Below, piece after piece: positions 26,519-34,839 of a stretch of 64,000 nucleotides of DNA. This stretch comes from a bacterium (GTDB taxonomy: Bacteria > CAIWAD01): contig JAUXWS010000013.1 of assembly GCA_030685015.1 (NCBI GenBank), positions 1-64,000 on the forward strand, given 5' to 3'. Within the stretch, counting starts at the first letter, position 1. The number at the start of each line of letters is the position of its first letter. A model generated the notes under the pieces. That model was not told where the DNA came from, did not search any database, and saw only the letters and a program-made list of their open reading frames with translations. Position numbers and translations under genes: made by a program.

Positions 26519-27361
26519 ATGGAACACTTGTCCCTGGATCTGCCGGCCGTGCACGGCCATCTGGTGCGCTTTCTGCGCGAATCCGTCACCGGCGCCGGCT
26601 TCCGCCGCGCCGTGCTGGGCCTCTCCGGCGGGATCGACTCGGCCCTGGTCGCCGCCCTGGCCGTGGAGGCCCTGGGCGCGGAGCAGGTGCTGGGCTTGAT
26701 CCTCCCCTGGCGCACCTCCCAGCCCGCCTCCGTCGACGATGCCCGCCAGCTGGCCGAGCAGCTGGGCATGCCAGTCCGCCGGATCGACATCTCGCCCATG
26801 GTCGACGCCTTCAGCACGGCCCTGGCCGGGGCGGGAGCACCCATCGACCCGCCCGACGCCCGCCGGCTGGGCAACGTGATGGCCCGCTGCCGCATGGTCT
26901 GCCTGTTCGACGCGGCCATGGCCTGGCAGGCCCTCCCCCTGGGCACCTCCAACAAGAGCGAGCTGCTGCTGGGCTACGGCACCTGGCATGGCGACCTGGC
27001 CAGCGCCGTCAATCCCATCGGCGACCTCTACAAGCAGCAGGTCTTCGCCCTGGCCCGGCACCTGGGCCTGCCCGCGGCCATCATCGACAAGGCCCCCAGC
27101 GCCGACCTCGAGGAGGGGCAGACAGACGAGGGCGACCTGGGCTGGAGCTACGAGCTGATCGACCGCATCCTGGTGCGCGCCGTGGACCAGCGCCGCGACC
27201 GGGCCTCGCTGCTGGCAGAGGGCTTCGCCGGGAAGGACGTGGACGGCATCCTGGACCGCGTGGCCCGCAACCATTTCAAGCGCATGCCGCCCGTCATCGC
27301 CAAGGTGGGGCTGCGCGCCATCGGCGCGGATTGGCTCTACCAGCGGGACAGCCTGCGGTGA
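26519..27361 (+). CDS. nadE: NAD+ synthetase (short, ammonia-dependent type)
   Basis: A 280-residue enzyme that amidates nicotinate adenine dinucleotide to NAD+. The PP-loop L-S-G-G-I-D-S-A (about 37-44) is clear, with G-T-S-N-K-S-E-L-L-L-G-Y-G-T (about 142-155) and D-K-A-P-S-A-D-L (about 189-196). There is no N-terminal glutaminase domain, so ammonia is the expected donor. ATG 26519 lies 12 nt after the lat terminator and lacks a good ribosome site, which makes the exact start the least certain part. Confidence 0.9.
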   Translation: MEHLSLDLPAVHGHLVRFLRESVTGAGFRRAVLGLSGGIDSALVAALAVEALGAEQVLGLILPWRTSQPASVDDARQLAEQLGMPVRRIDISPMVDAFSTALAGAGAPIDPPDARRLGNVMARCRMVCLFDAAMAWQALPLGTSNKSELLLGYGTWHGDLASAVNPIGDLYKQQVFALARHLGLPAAIIDKAPSADLEEGQTDEGDLGWSYELIDRILVRAVDQRRDRASLLAEGFAGKDVDGILDRVARNHFKRMPPVIAKVGLRAIGADWLYQRDSLR

Positions 27362-28098
27362 GCGCCCCGGCGGGCCGCGCCGGACGGCTGGTCCTTGTGC
27401 CCACGCCCATCGGCAACCTGGGCGACATGACGCTGCGGGCGGTGGAGGTGCTACGCGCGGCCGACCACATCGCGGCGGAGGACACGCGCAGCTCGCGCCG
27501 CCTGCTGGATCACTTCGGCGTCGCCACGCCCATGAGCAGCTACCATGATTTCTCCACGGAGCGGGAACGTGGACGGCTGGTGGCCCGTTTGCGCGCGGGC
27601 GAGACGGTGGCCCTCATCAGCGACGCCGGCATGCCGGGCATCTCGGACCCGGCCTACCGCCTGGTCAACGCGGCGCTGGAGGCCGGCTGCGCGGTGAGCG
27701 CGCTGCCGGGGGCAAGCAGCATCCTGCCCGCCCTGGCGGCAAGCGGCCTGCCCACCGACCGCTTCCGCTACATCGGCTTCCTGCCGCGCAAGAAGGGGCG
27801 GCAGACCGCCTACGGGGAGTTGGTCGAGGCCGCCGAGACGACGGTCTTCCTCGAGGCGCCGCACCGCTTGGCGGACACGCTGGAGGCCCTGGCGGAGCGG
27901 ATCCCGGCGCGGCGCCTCTGCGTGGCGCGGGAGATCAGCAAGTTGCACGAGGAGTTCCTGCGCGGAACGGTGCGCGAACTCCAGGAGCATTTCGCGGCGG
28001 CGGGCATCCGGGGCGAGTTCGTGCTCGTGCTGGAGGGGACCCGGGCCGAGAGCCGGCGGCGTCGGCAGGACGGCGCAAGCAGCGAGGACGAGCTCTGA
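27358..28098 (+). CDS. rsmI: 16S rRNA (cytidine-2'-O)-methyltransferase RsmI
   Basis: A 246-residue SAM-dependent tetrapyrrole-methylase-fold enzyme that methylates the ribose of C1402 in 16S rRNA. Motifs: P-T-P-I-G-N-L-G-D-M-T-L-R-A (about 15-28), A-E-D-T-R-x-S (about 40-46), I-S-D-A-G-M-P-G-I-S-D-P (about 87-98) and G-F-L-P-R-K (about 139-144). The start is GTG 27358, overlapping nadE (GTGA). The C-terminus is charged and poorly conserved. Confidence 0.94.
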   Translation: MSAPAGRAGRLVLVPTPIGNLGDMTLRAVEVLRAADHIAAEDTRSSRRLLDHFGVATPMSSYHDFSTERERGRLVARLRAGETVALISDAGMPGISDPAYRLVNAALEAGCAVSALPGASSILPALAASGLPTDRFRYIGFLPRKKGRQTAYGELVEAAETTVFLEAPHRLADTLEALAERIPARRLCVAREISKLHEEFLRGTVRELQEHFAAAGIRGEFVLVLEGTRAESRRRRQDGASSEDEL

Positions 28099-28916
28099 TG
28101 TATCCCACCCTGTTCCAGATCGGCCACTTCCGGCTTTCCACCTACGGCTTCATGATGATGGTGGCCTTCCTGGCCGGCATCACCCTGGCCATCCGGCGGG
28201 GCCGCGCGCGGGGCATCGAGAAGACCTTCATCCAGGACCTGTCGGCCGTCATCCTGCTCGCGTCGCTGGCCGGCGCCCGCCTCCTTTACGTGGCCACCCA
28301 CCTGGACGAGTTCAGGGGCGACTGGCTGGCCGTGATCAACCCCTTCCAGCAGGACGGCAACTTCGGCATCGCCGGACTGGTCCTGCTGGGCGGCGTGCTG
28401 GCCGCCATCCCCGCCACCGTCTGGTACTCCCGCAGACGGGGCCAGCATGTGCTGGAGGTCGTCGACCTGCTCTCCCCCAGCCTGGCCCTGGGCATGGCCC
28501 TGGGCCGGGTGGGCTGCCTGCTCAACGGCTGCTGCTACGGCAAGGCCTGCGAGTGCGCCTGGGCCATCACCTATCCGTCGCACAGCCCCCTGCACAGCCT
28601 GGGAGCGGTGCATCCCACCCAGCTCTATCTCATCGTGGGCAACCTGGCCCTGATGACGATCCTGCTGCTGGCGGCCCGGCGCCGGTCCTTCCCGGGCCGG
28701 ATCTTCGCCCTCTTCCTGCTGCTCTACTCCCCCTTGCGTTTCACGGTGGAGTTCATGCGCGACCACGAGGCGGCCATGATCATCGGCCGCCTGGGCGGCT
28801 GGGATGTCACCACCAGCCAGTTGCTCACCCTGGGCATGTTCATCATGGGCGCCATGCTCTACGCCTGGTGGCGCCGCCTGGCCCAATCCATGCCAAGCGG
28901 AGAGGGTCCCCGATGA
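28098..28916 (+). CDS. lgt: prolipoprotein diacylglyceryl transferase-like protein
   Basis: A 272-residue inner-membrane protein with about seven helices. It shows the N-terminal Y-G-F-M-M-M segment and the Lgt signature region as G-R-V-G-C-L-L-N-G-C-C-Y-G (about 135-147), where the E. coli protein has G-R-I-G-N-F-I-N-G-E. The Cys-rich version belongs to a divergent Lgt branch, so enzyme activity is likely but not certain. A single-nucleotide TGATG overlap joins it to rsmI. It would supply the lipid for the lipoproteins predicted in this window. Confidence 0.82.
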   Translation: MYPTLFQIGHFRLSTYGFMMMVAFLAGITLAIRRGRARGIEKTFIQDLSAVILLASLAGARLLYVATHLDEFRGDWLAVINPFQQDGNFGIAGLVLLGGVLAAIPATVWYSRRRGQHVLEVVDLLSPSLALGMALGRVGCLLNGCCYGKACECAWAITYPSHSPLHSLGAVHPTQLYLIVGNLALMTILLLAARRRSFPGRIFALFLLLYSPLRFTVEFMRDHEAAMIIGRLGGWDVTTSQLLTLGMFIMGAMLYAWWRRLAQSMPSGEGPR

Positions 28917-29542
28917 AGGGTCTCCTGCTCAGTTTCGAGGGCCTGGACGGCTGCGGCAAGAGCACGCAGCTGCGCCTGGCGGCGGACTGGCTGCGCGCCC
29001 GTGGCGAGGATCCGGCCGTCTACCGCGAACCGGGCGGCTCCACCGTCTCGGAAGCCATCCGCGCCATCCTGCTCGACACCGCCCACACGGCCATGGCCGG
29101 CGAGACAGAGCTGCTCCTCTACACGGCGGCGCGCGTCCAGCTGCTGCGCGAACGAGTCCTGCCCGACCTGGCGGCCGGTCGCATCGTCCTCCTGGACCGC
29201 TTCGCCGACAGCACGACGGCCTACCAGGGCCACGGACGCGGCCTTCCGCTGGATCTGGTGGAGGACCTCAACGCCCAGGTGCGGCGCCTGGCCTGGCCCC
29301 GGCGCACCTGGTGGCTGGACCTGCCCGTGCGGACGGCCCTCGCCCGTTGTTCCGGCGAGGACCGCCTGGAACGCTCCGGCATGGAGTTCTTCACCCGGGT
29401 GGCGGAGGGCTACGCCGCCATCGCCGGCCTGGAACCCGACCGGGTGCGGCGCGTGGACGCCGCCGGCGCTCCCCCCGTCGTCTTCGCCCGCATCGAGCCC
29501 GACCTCGCCCGCCTGATCACAGGCAGAAAGGATCTCCCATGA
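28913..29542 (+). CDS. tmk: thymidylate kinase
   Basis: A 209-residue kinase converting dTMP to dTDP. The P-loop F-E-G-L-D-G-C-G-K-S-T-Q (about 8-19), R-E-P-G-G (about 38-42) and D-R-F-A-D-S-T-T-A-Y-Q-G (about 96-107) are diagnostic. The start is ATG 28913, overlapping lgt by ATGA. It is the middle gene of a tightly packed rightward operon. Confidence 0.96.
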   Translation: MKGLLLSFEGLDGCGKSTQLRLAADWLRARGEDPAVYREPGGSTVSEAIRAILLDTAHTAMAGETELLLYTAARVQLLRERVLPDLAAGRIVLLDRFADSTTAYQGHGRGLPLDLVEDLNAQVRRLAWPRRTWWLDLPVRTALARCSGEDRLERSGMEFFTRVAEGYAAIAGLEPDRVRRVDAAGAPPVVFARIEPDLARLITGRKDLP

Positions 29543-31209
29543 CACGCCGGCCCACCCTCATCCTCGTCCTGCTGGTCGCCCTGGCCACCTTGCCACTTCC
29601 GGCCGCGAACCGGGCGCCGGACCGGGACACCTACATGCGCCAGGTCCACGACAACCTGGTCCGCTTTGGCGAGGTCTACCGCAACCTGGCCTTCCGCTAC
29701 GTGGACCAGATCAACCCGGAGGCGGCGATGACGGCCGCCATCCGCGGCCTGATGGACGAGCTGGACCCCTACTCGGACTACTATCTGGAGGAAGCGGCGC
29801 AGGATCTGGACGACATGTCGCGCGGCCAATACGGCGGCATCGGGATGGAGGTGGGCCTGCGCGGCTCCGACAAGCGCGTCACCGTGATCAGCCCCTTCGA
29901 GGGCTCGCCCGCCTGGAAGGCCGGCCTCCTGCCGGGCGACGAGATCGTCACGGTGGACGGCGCGCCGGTCACGGGCAAGGCCCTGTCCGACGCCGTCCGC
30001 CTCATCAAGGGCGAGGTCGGCACCAGCGTCACCCTCGGCATCCGCCGCGCCGGCGCCAAGGAGGTGCAGGACTACACCCTGACCCGGCAGTTGATCGCCA
30101 TCCAGGACGTCAAGTTCGCCGAGATGACGGACCCCGCCACCGGCACGGGCTACATCCGGCTGGCGCGTTTCTCCGGCCAGGCGGGGGAGGATCTGGCGGC
30201 CGCCCTCGAGCAGCTCAAGGCCCAGGGCATGCGCCGCCTGGTGCTGGATCTGCGCGGCAACCCGGGCGGCCTCCTGCGCGAGGCGGCGGCCGTTGCCGAG
30301 CTCTTCCTTGAGCAGGGCCAGACCATTGTCGTCACCCGTGGGCGCAACCGCGAAGTGATCAAGGAAATCCAGAGCACGCGGGCGCCGGTCTTCCGCGGCG
30401 AGATGGCCGTGCTCATCGACGGCGGCAGCGCCAGCGCCAGCGAGATCGTGGCCGGCAGCCTGCAGGACCACGACCGCGCCGTCATCGTGGGAGAGCAGAG
30501 CTTCGGCAAGGGCCTCGTGCAAAGCGTGCTGGACCTGGACGACGAGGCCAAGGTCAAGTTGACCACCGCCCGCTATTACCTGCCCTCCGGCCGCCTCATC
30601 CAGCGCATCGACTACTTCGAGGACAACGAGGTGCTGGACCACCTGGCCGACTCCACCCTGGCCGACACCCTCTTCCAGACGCTGGGCGGCCGCCAGGTGA
30701 TCGGCGGGCGCGGCGTCAGCCCGGACGTGGAGGTCCAGGCGGAGCGCCAGCCCTGGGTCGTGCTGGAGTTGTGGCGGGGCGCCCATTTTGTCAACTATGT
30801 CGCAGATCGCACCGCCGCCGGTTACGCCTTCCCGCCCACCAGCGATGACCGCCTCCTGGACGATTTCCAGGCCTATCTCGACGAGCAGGAGTTCCAGTTC
30901 CAGCCGCGGGGCACGGTCCAGCTGGATGAACTGGACAAGATCCTGGCGGAGGATGAGGCAGGTGAGGCGGGCCGCCGGGCGCTGGCCGCCTTGCGCGCCG
31001 TGATGGCGGATAACCTGGCCCAGCAGTTCAAGGCCCATGGGGAGGCCATCTCCCGCATGCTGGATCTGGAGCTGGTCAGCCAGCGCGAGGGCCAGACGGC
31101 CCGCGCCCGGGAGGCCCTGCGCCACGACGAGGCCTACCGGCAGGCCATGGCGCTGCTGGCTTCATCGTCCGGCGAGTATGAGCGCGCCCTGGGCCTGCCG
31201 GGCAGATGA
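29539..31209 (+). CDS. S41 family C-terminal processing peptidase
   Basis: A 556-residue exported serine protease. It has a signal peptide (about 1-24), a PDZ domain (about 95-175; G-I-G-M-E-V, then L-L-P-G-D-E-I-V-T-V-D-G), then the tail-specific protease core with catalytic Ser in G-G-S-A-S-A-S-E-I-V-A-G (about 295-306) and Lys in G-E-Q-S-F-G-K-G-L-V-Q (about 317-327). The C-terminus is longer than in minimal CtpA and is helical. It trims C-termini of periplasmic or outer-membrane proteins. ATG overlaps tmk by 4 nt. Confidence 0.92.
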   Translation: MTRRPTLILVLLVALATLPLPAANRAPDRDTYMRQVHDNLVRFGEVYRNLAFRYVDQINPEAAMTAAIRGLMDELDPYSDYYLEEAAQDLDDMSRGQYGGIGMEVGLRGSDKRVTVISPFEGSPAWKAGLLPGDEIVTVDGAPVTGKALSDAVRLIKGEVGTSVTLGIRRAGAKEVQDYTLTRQLIAIQDVKFAEMTDPATGTGYIRLARFSGQAGEDLAAALEQLKAQGMRRLVLDLRGNPGGLLREAAAVAELFLEQGQTIVVTRGRNREVIKEIQSTRAPVFRGEMAVLIDGGSASASEIVAGSLQDHDRAVIVGEQSFGKGLVQSVLDLDDEAKVKLTTARYYLPSGRLIQRIDYFEDNEVLDHLADSTLADTLFQTLGGRQVIGGRGVSPDVEVQAERQPWVVLELWRGAHFVNYVADRTAAGYAFPPTSDDRLLDDFQAYLDEQEFQFQPRGTVQLDELDKILAEDEAGEAGRRALAALRAVMADNLAQQFKAHGEAISRMLDLELVSQREGQTARAREALRHDEAYRQAMALLASSSGEYERALGLPGR

Positions 31210-31991
31210 GGCCGGCGCCTCCCGACGACGACGGCGGCCCGATCGTCCTCCTGGACTTCGATGGAACGATCACGCGTGATCGCGCCGGGAATCCGATCGT
31301 CTTCCTGGACTTCGATGGCACCATCACGGTGGACGACACCCTGGTCCTCCTGCTGGATCGCTTCGGCCGGCGGCTGCCCGACGGCCGGGACTGGCGGGCG
31401 ATCGAATTCGACGACAGCCTGCCCGAGCGGGTGAAACTGCAGGCCGAGCTGGACCTGCTCGAGGTCGGGCTGGACGAGGCGCTGGCCTGGCTGGACGGAG
31501 CCAGCCGGCTGCGTCCCGGCTTCGCGGATTTCCTGGCCTGGGCGGGGCGCCACGGCCTGCAGCCCACCGTGCTCAGCGGCGGCCTCCTGCCCATCATCGA
31601 GCACGCCCTGGGACCCTTGCGCCGGGAACTGCACGCCATCCACGCCAACGACCTGCGCCTGGAGTCGGGCCGCTGGCTGGCCCTGCCTCCCGCCACGCCC
31701 CGCCTGCGCGGGTTGTGCAACCACTGCAAGACCTGGCACCTGCGCGAGGCCGCCGCGGCCCGGCGGCCGGTCATCTATATCGGCGACGGCAGCACGGACT
31801 TCTGTCCAGCGCGCGAGGCGGACCTCGTCTTCGCCCGCTCCTCCCTGGCCACACAGATGGAGGGCGAAGGGAGAAGCCATCTCCCCTTCGTTACCTTTGC
31901 CGACGTGATCCGGCGGCTGGAAGGGCTGACCCTCCGTCCGGAATCGTCCGGCCAGGCCCTGGGCCGGGCCAGGGGCCAGTCAGGCCGCTGA
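31206..31991 (+). CDS. HAD-superfamily phosphatase with tandemly duplicated motif I
   Basis: A 261-residue HAD hydrolase resembling MtnX/SerB-type (subfamily IB) phosphatases: motif I D-F-D-G-T-I-T, then L-S-G-G (about 119-122) and G-D-G-S-T-D-F-C (about 196-203). Motif I occurs twice: P-I-V-L-L-D-F-D-G-T-I-T (about 12-23) and P-I-V-F-L-D-F-D-G-T-I-T (about 30-41), from a direct 54-bp repeat. The second copy has normal spacing to the rest of the domain, so it is probably the catalytic one. ATG 31206 overlaps the protease stop (ATGA). Substrate unknown. Confidence 0.8.
   Translation: MRPAPPDDDGGPIVLLDFDGTITRDRAGNPIVFLDFDGTITVDDTLVLLLDRFGRRLPDGRDWRAIEFDDSLPERVKLQAELDLLEVGLDEALAWLDGASRLRPGFADFLAWAGRHGLQPTVLSGGLLPIIEHALGPLRRELHAIHANDLRLESGRWLALPPATPRLRGLCNHCKTWHLREAAAARRPVIYIGDGSTDFCPAREADLVFARSSLATQMEGEGRSHLPFVTFADVIRRLEGLTLRPESSGQALGRARGQSGR
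31239..31330 (+). repeat. 54-bp-period tandem duplication inside HAD gene
   Basis: The stretch beginning CCGATCGTC at 31239 recurs at 31293 with period 54 nt, so the frame is kept. About 33 bases match with three differences, two of them synonymous. It duplicates exactly the catalytic motif I region. Confidence 0.85.
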
Positions 31992-32028
31992 CCGGCGCCT
32001 CAGCCCACAGACAAGCGAGGTCCCCCCC

Positions 32029-33174
32029 ATGCGCTTCAACACCCGCGCCATTCATGCCGGCGAGCAGGTGGACGCCGCCAGCGGCGCCATCGGCATGCCC
32101 ATCGTGCAGAGCACGACCTTCGTGCAGGAGGACATCGGCCTCACCCGCGGCTATGACTACACGCGGGCCGGCAACCCCACCCGGGCCGCCCTCGAGGCCA
32201 ACCTGGCCTCGCTTGAAGGGGCGCGCCACGGCCATGTCTTCTCCTCCGGCCTGGCCGCGCTGCAGGGCCTCATGCACCTGCTGAAGCAGGGCGACCATCT
32301 GGTTTGCTCGGCCGGCGTCTATGGCGGGACCTGGCGCTTCCTGACCAAGGTGATGGCGCCCTGGGGCCTGCACTCGGACTTCGTGGATACGGCGGACCTG
32401 GACCAGGTGCGGGGCGCGCTGCGACCGGCGACGCGCCTCCTCTTCGTCGAGACGCCCACCAACCCCATGATGCGCCTGAGCGACATCCGCGCCCTGGCCG
32501 GCCTCTGTCAGGAACGCAAGATCCTGCTGGTGGTGGACAACACCTTCCTCTCACCCTACTTCCAGACGCCCCTTGAGCTGGGCGCCGACATCGTCCTGCA
32601 CTCCTGCACCAAGTACCTGGGCGGACACAGCGACATCCTGATGGGCGCCCTGCTCCACAGCCGCGACGACCTGCAGGAGGCCCTGGCCTTCGTGCAGAAG
32701 AGCGCGGGGGCCGTGCCCGGGCCCTTCGATTGCTTCCTCATGCTGCGCTCGACCAAGACCCTGGGCCTGCGCATGGAGCGGCATTTCGAGAACGCCCTGC
32801 GCGTCGCGCATTTCCTGGACGAGAACCCGGCCGTGCGCGCCGTCCATTACCCCGGCCTGGAGAGCCACCCGCAGTACGATCTGGCCCACCACCAGATGCG
32901 CGGCTTCGGCGGCATGCTTTCCTTTGAGTTGAAGGACTACGAGACCGCCCGCGCGGTGGCCCGCCACCTGCGTCTCTTCAAGCTGGCGGAGTCCCTGGGC
33001 GGCGTCGAGAGCCTGGTCAACCACCCGGCCGGCATGACCCATGCCTCCGTCCCCCGGGTGCAGCGCGAGGCCTACGGCCTGACCGACGCCCTGCTGCGCC
33101 TGTCGGTGGGCGTGGAGGACGTGGAGGATCTCATCGAGGACCTCTCCCTCGCCCTGGCCAGGGTGGGCGGCTGA
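32029..33174 (+). CDS. cystathionine gamma-synthase/beta-lyase-type PLP enzyme
   Basis: A 381-residue Cys/Met-metabolism PLP enzyme. Motifs include Y-D-Y-T-R-x-G-N-P-T-R (about 41-51), F-S-S-G-L-A-A-L (about 69-76), V-V-D-N-T-F-L-S-P (about 168-176) and the Schiff-base lysine in H-S-C-T-K-Y-L-G-G-H-S-D (about 193-204). By motif it could be MetB (cystathionine synthesis), MetC, or a gamma-lyase; reading alone does not decide. The start is ATG 32029 with GAGG upstream. It is followed by about 170 bp without genes. Confidence 0.85.
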   Translation: MRFNTRAIHAGEQVDAASGAIGMPIVQSTTFVQEDIGLTRGYDYTRAGNPTRAALEANLASLEGARHGHVFSSGLAALQGLMHLLKQGDHLVCSAGVYGGTWRFLTKVMAPWGLHSDFVDTADLDQVRGALRPATRLLFVETPTNPMMRLSDIRALAGLCQERKILLVVDNTFLSPYFQTPLELGADIVLHSCTKYLGGHSDILMGALLHSRDDLQEALAFVQKSAGAVPGPFDCFLMLRSTKTLGLRMERHFENALRVAHFLDENPAVRAVHYPGLESHPQYDLAHHQMRGFGGMLSFELKDYETARAVARHLRLFKLAESLGGVESLVNHPAGMTHASVPRVQREAYGLTDALLRLSVGVEDVEDLIEDLSLALARVGG

Positions 33175-33345
33175 GACCCCCTGGTCGACTTCGGGCGGTC
33201 ATGGGGAGGACGGGGCAGGGCCGGCGGCGGCCCCGAGCCCGGTGATGGGTGCGGGACCTGGAACGCTTTGGGCTGGTCCGTCGCCCGCGTGCCCCGCGTC
33301 CATCCATGCGAATCCGTGCCTGGGACACGTTGAAGGAGCGAGGGC

Positions 33346-34107
33346 ATGAGCGAAGCGACCTGGACCACCGCCATCACCAAGACGGCCGCCGGTGAACTGC
33401 GCGTGCGCGGCTACGCCATCACCGACCTGATCGCGCGGCTCAGCTTCGCGCAGACCGTCTTCCTCATCCTGAAGGGGGAGCTGCCCACGGCGGCGGAGGC
33501 CCGCATGATGGAGGGCCTGCTCGTCTCCTCCATCGACCACGGCATCACGCCCCCCTCCAACCTGGCGGCGCGCACGGTGCTGAGCGGCGGCAACAGCCTC
33601 AACGCCGCCGTGGCGGCGGGCATCCTCACCATCGGGGACAGCCACGGGGGCGCCATCGAACAATGCGCGCGCATCCTCCAGGAGGCGGTGGCGGCGGGGG
33701 AGGACGCTCCGACGCTGGCGGCGCGCTTCAAAGCGGCGGGCCGGCGCCTCCCCGGCTTCGGGCATCGCATCCACGCCCGCGACCCGCGTTCCAGCGCCCT
33801 GCTGGAGCTGGCCGACCAGTGCGGTTTCACCGGTCCGCACATCCGCCTGGCGACGGCCTTGATGGAGGAGCTGGAGCGCGGCACGGACAAGAAGCTGCCC
33901 CTCAACGTGGACGGCGCCATCGCCGCCGTCATCTCGGAGATGGGCTTCGACTGGCGCCTGGGCAAGGGCTTCTTCATCATCGCCCGCACCCCCGGCCTGG
34001 TCGCCCATGTCTTCGAGGAATGGACGACCCAGAAGCCCATGCGCAGGCTGGGCCCCCTGGGCGGTGAATACGCCGGGCCGGCGGATCGCGAGCTGCCCTC
34101 GTCCTGA
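33346..34107 (+). CDS. citryl-CoA lyase-like (short citrate synthase homologue)
   Basis: A 253-residue protein equal to the C-terminal, catalytic part of citrate synthase. It keeps the S-S-I-D-H-G-I-T-P-P-S segment (about 61-71) with the first active-site His and the L-P-G-F-G-H-R-I-H-x-x-D-P-R segment (about 139-152) with the second, but it lacks the large N-terminal domain. Stand-alone forms of this size are annotated as citryl-CoA lyase, which splits citryl-CoA to acetyl-CoA and oxaloacetate in some reverse TCA bacteria. No citryl-CoA synthetase is adjacent, so the function here is uncertain. ATG follows AAGGAG. Confidence 0.7.
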   Translation: MSEATWTTAITKTAAGELRVRGYAITDLIARLSFAQTVFLILKGELPTAAEARMMEGLLVSSIDHGITPPSNLAARTVLSGGNSLNAAVAAGILTIGDSHGGAIEQCARILQEAVAAGEDAPTLAARFKAAGRRLPGFGHRIHARDPRSSALLELADQCGFTGPHIRLATALMEELERGTDKKLPLNVDGAIAAVISEMGFDWRLGKGFFIIARTPGLVAHVFEEWTTQKPMRRLGPLGGEYAGPADRELPSS

Positions 34108-34186
34108 GGGCCGGACCTCCCTGGGCGGCGGGTCGACGGGGAAGGGCGGAGAGCATGGTGGATCAGAGTCGTGGCGAGGTCGGACG

Positions 34187-34804
34187 ATGTTGTTGAGGGC
34201 CCTCTTCCGCGGCGGCTTCATCGGCGGCCTGCTCGCCTTCCTCTGGACCGCCTTCTCCTGGTCCATCCTCGCCTGGCACCGTCCCACCGTCCTCCCCCTG
34301 GCCGACGAGGCGGCGGCGGCGGACTTCCTGCGGGTCCAGGCCCCGCGCTCCGGGGTCTACCTGCTGCCCAACCCGCACCATCCACCCGCCGGGCTCGAGC
34401 TTGATTCGTTGGTCGCCCACCTGGACCGCCAGGTGGCGGCCGCGGCCCAGGGACCGGTCTCCTTTCTCGCCGTGCGGGCCCAGGGCCAGAACCTGGCCCA
34501 TCCCGCCTTTTTCCTCAACACCCTGCTCATCCATGTGGCGGGCGCCATCCTGCTGACGCTGCTGGCCTGGCAGTTGCGGGGCGGGAGCTACTGGCGACGC
34601 TGGGGCGGTCTCATGCTGGCCGTGGCGGCGGGCGGGGTGGTCAACCAACTGCCCTACTGGAACTGGTGGCACGCCGGTCCGGCCTGGACCCTGACCAACT
34701 TGGCCGACCTGCTGGCCGGCTGGGGCCTGGCCGGGCTCTTCATCGCCTGGGCGGTCGGACCGGATCGGCGGCGGACGCACAGGCCCGGGGCGCCGACGGC
34801 CTGA
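34187..34804 (+). CDS. uncharacterised membrane protein
   Basis: A 205-residue protein with an N-terminal helix (G-G-F-I-G-G-L-L-A-F-L-W-T, about 8-20), a soluble stretch of about 85 residues, and three C-terminal helices (about 111-128, 142-152 and 172-188). The W-H after the first helix and Y-W-N-W-W-H (about 160-165) are striking. It resembles a family of unnamed inner-membrane proteins I cannot assign further. ATG 34187 has GAGG upstream. It converges on the envelope gene below. Confidence 0.65.
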   Translation: MLLRALFRGGFIGGLLAFLWTAFSWSILAWHRPTVLPLADEAAAADFLRVQAPRSGVYLLPNPHHPPAGLELDSLVAHLDRQVAAAAQGPVSFLAVRAQGQNLAHPAFFLNTLLIHVAGAILLTLLAWQLRGGSYWRRWGGLMLAVAAGGVVNQLPYWNWWHAGPAWTLTNLADLLAGWGLAGLFIAWAVGPDRRRTHRPGAPTA

Positions 34805-34813
34805 GGCTGGAGA

Positions 34814-34839
34814 CTGTCAGCCTGTCGGACCTGGCCGGC
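34814..34839. repeat. solo end resembling the 165-bp palindrome terminus
   Basis: The bases CAGCCTGTCGGACCTGGCC at about 34819-34837 match the end of copy A (22600-22618) in all but one position. There is no second arm, so it is either a remnant or a chance match. It lies exactly in the short gap between two convergent genes. Confidence 0.35.
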
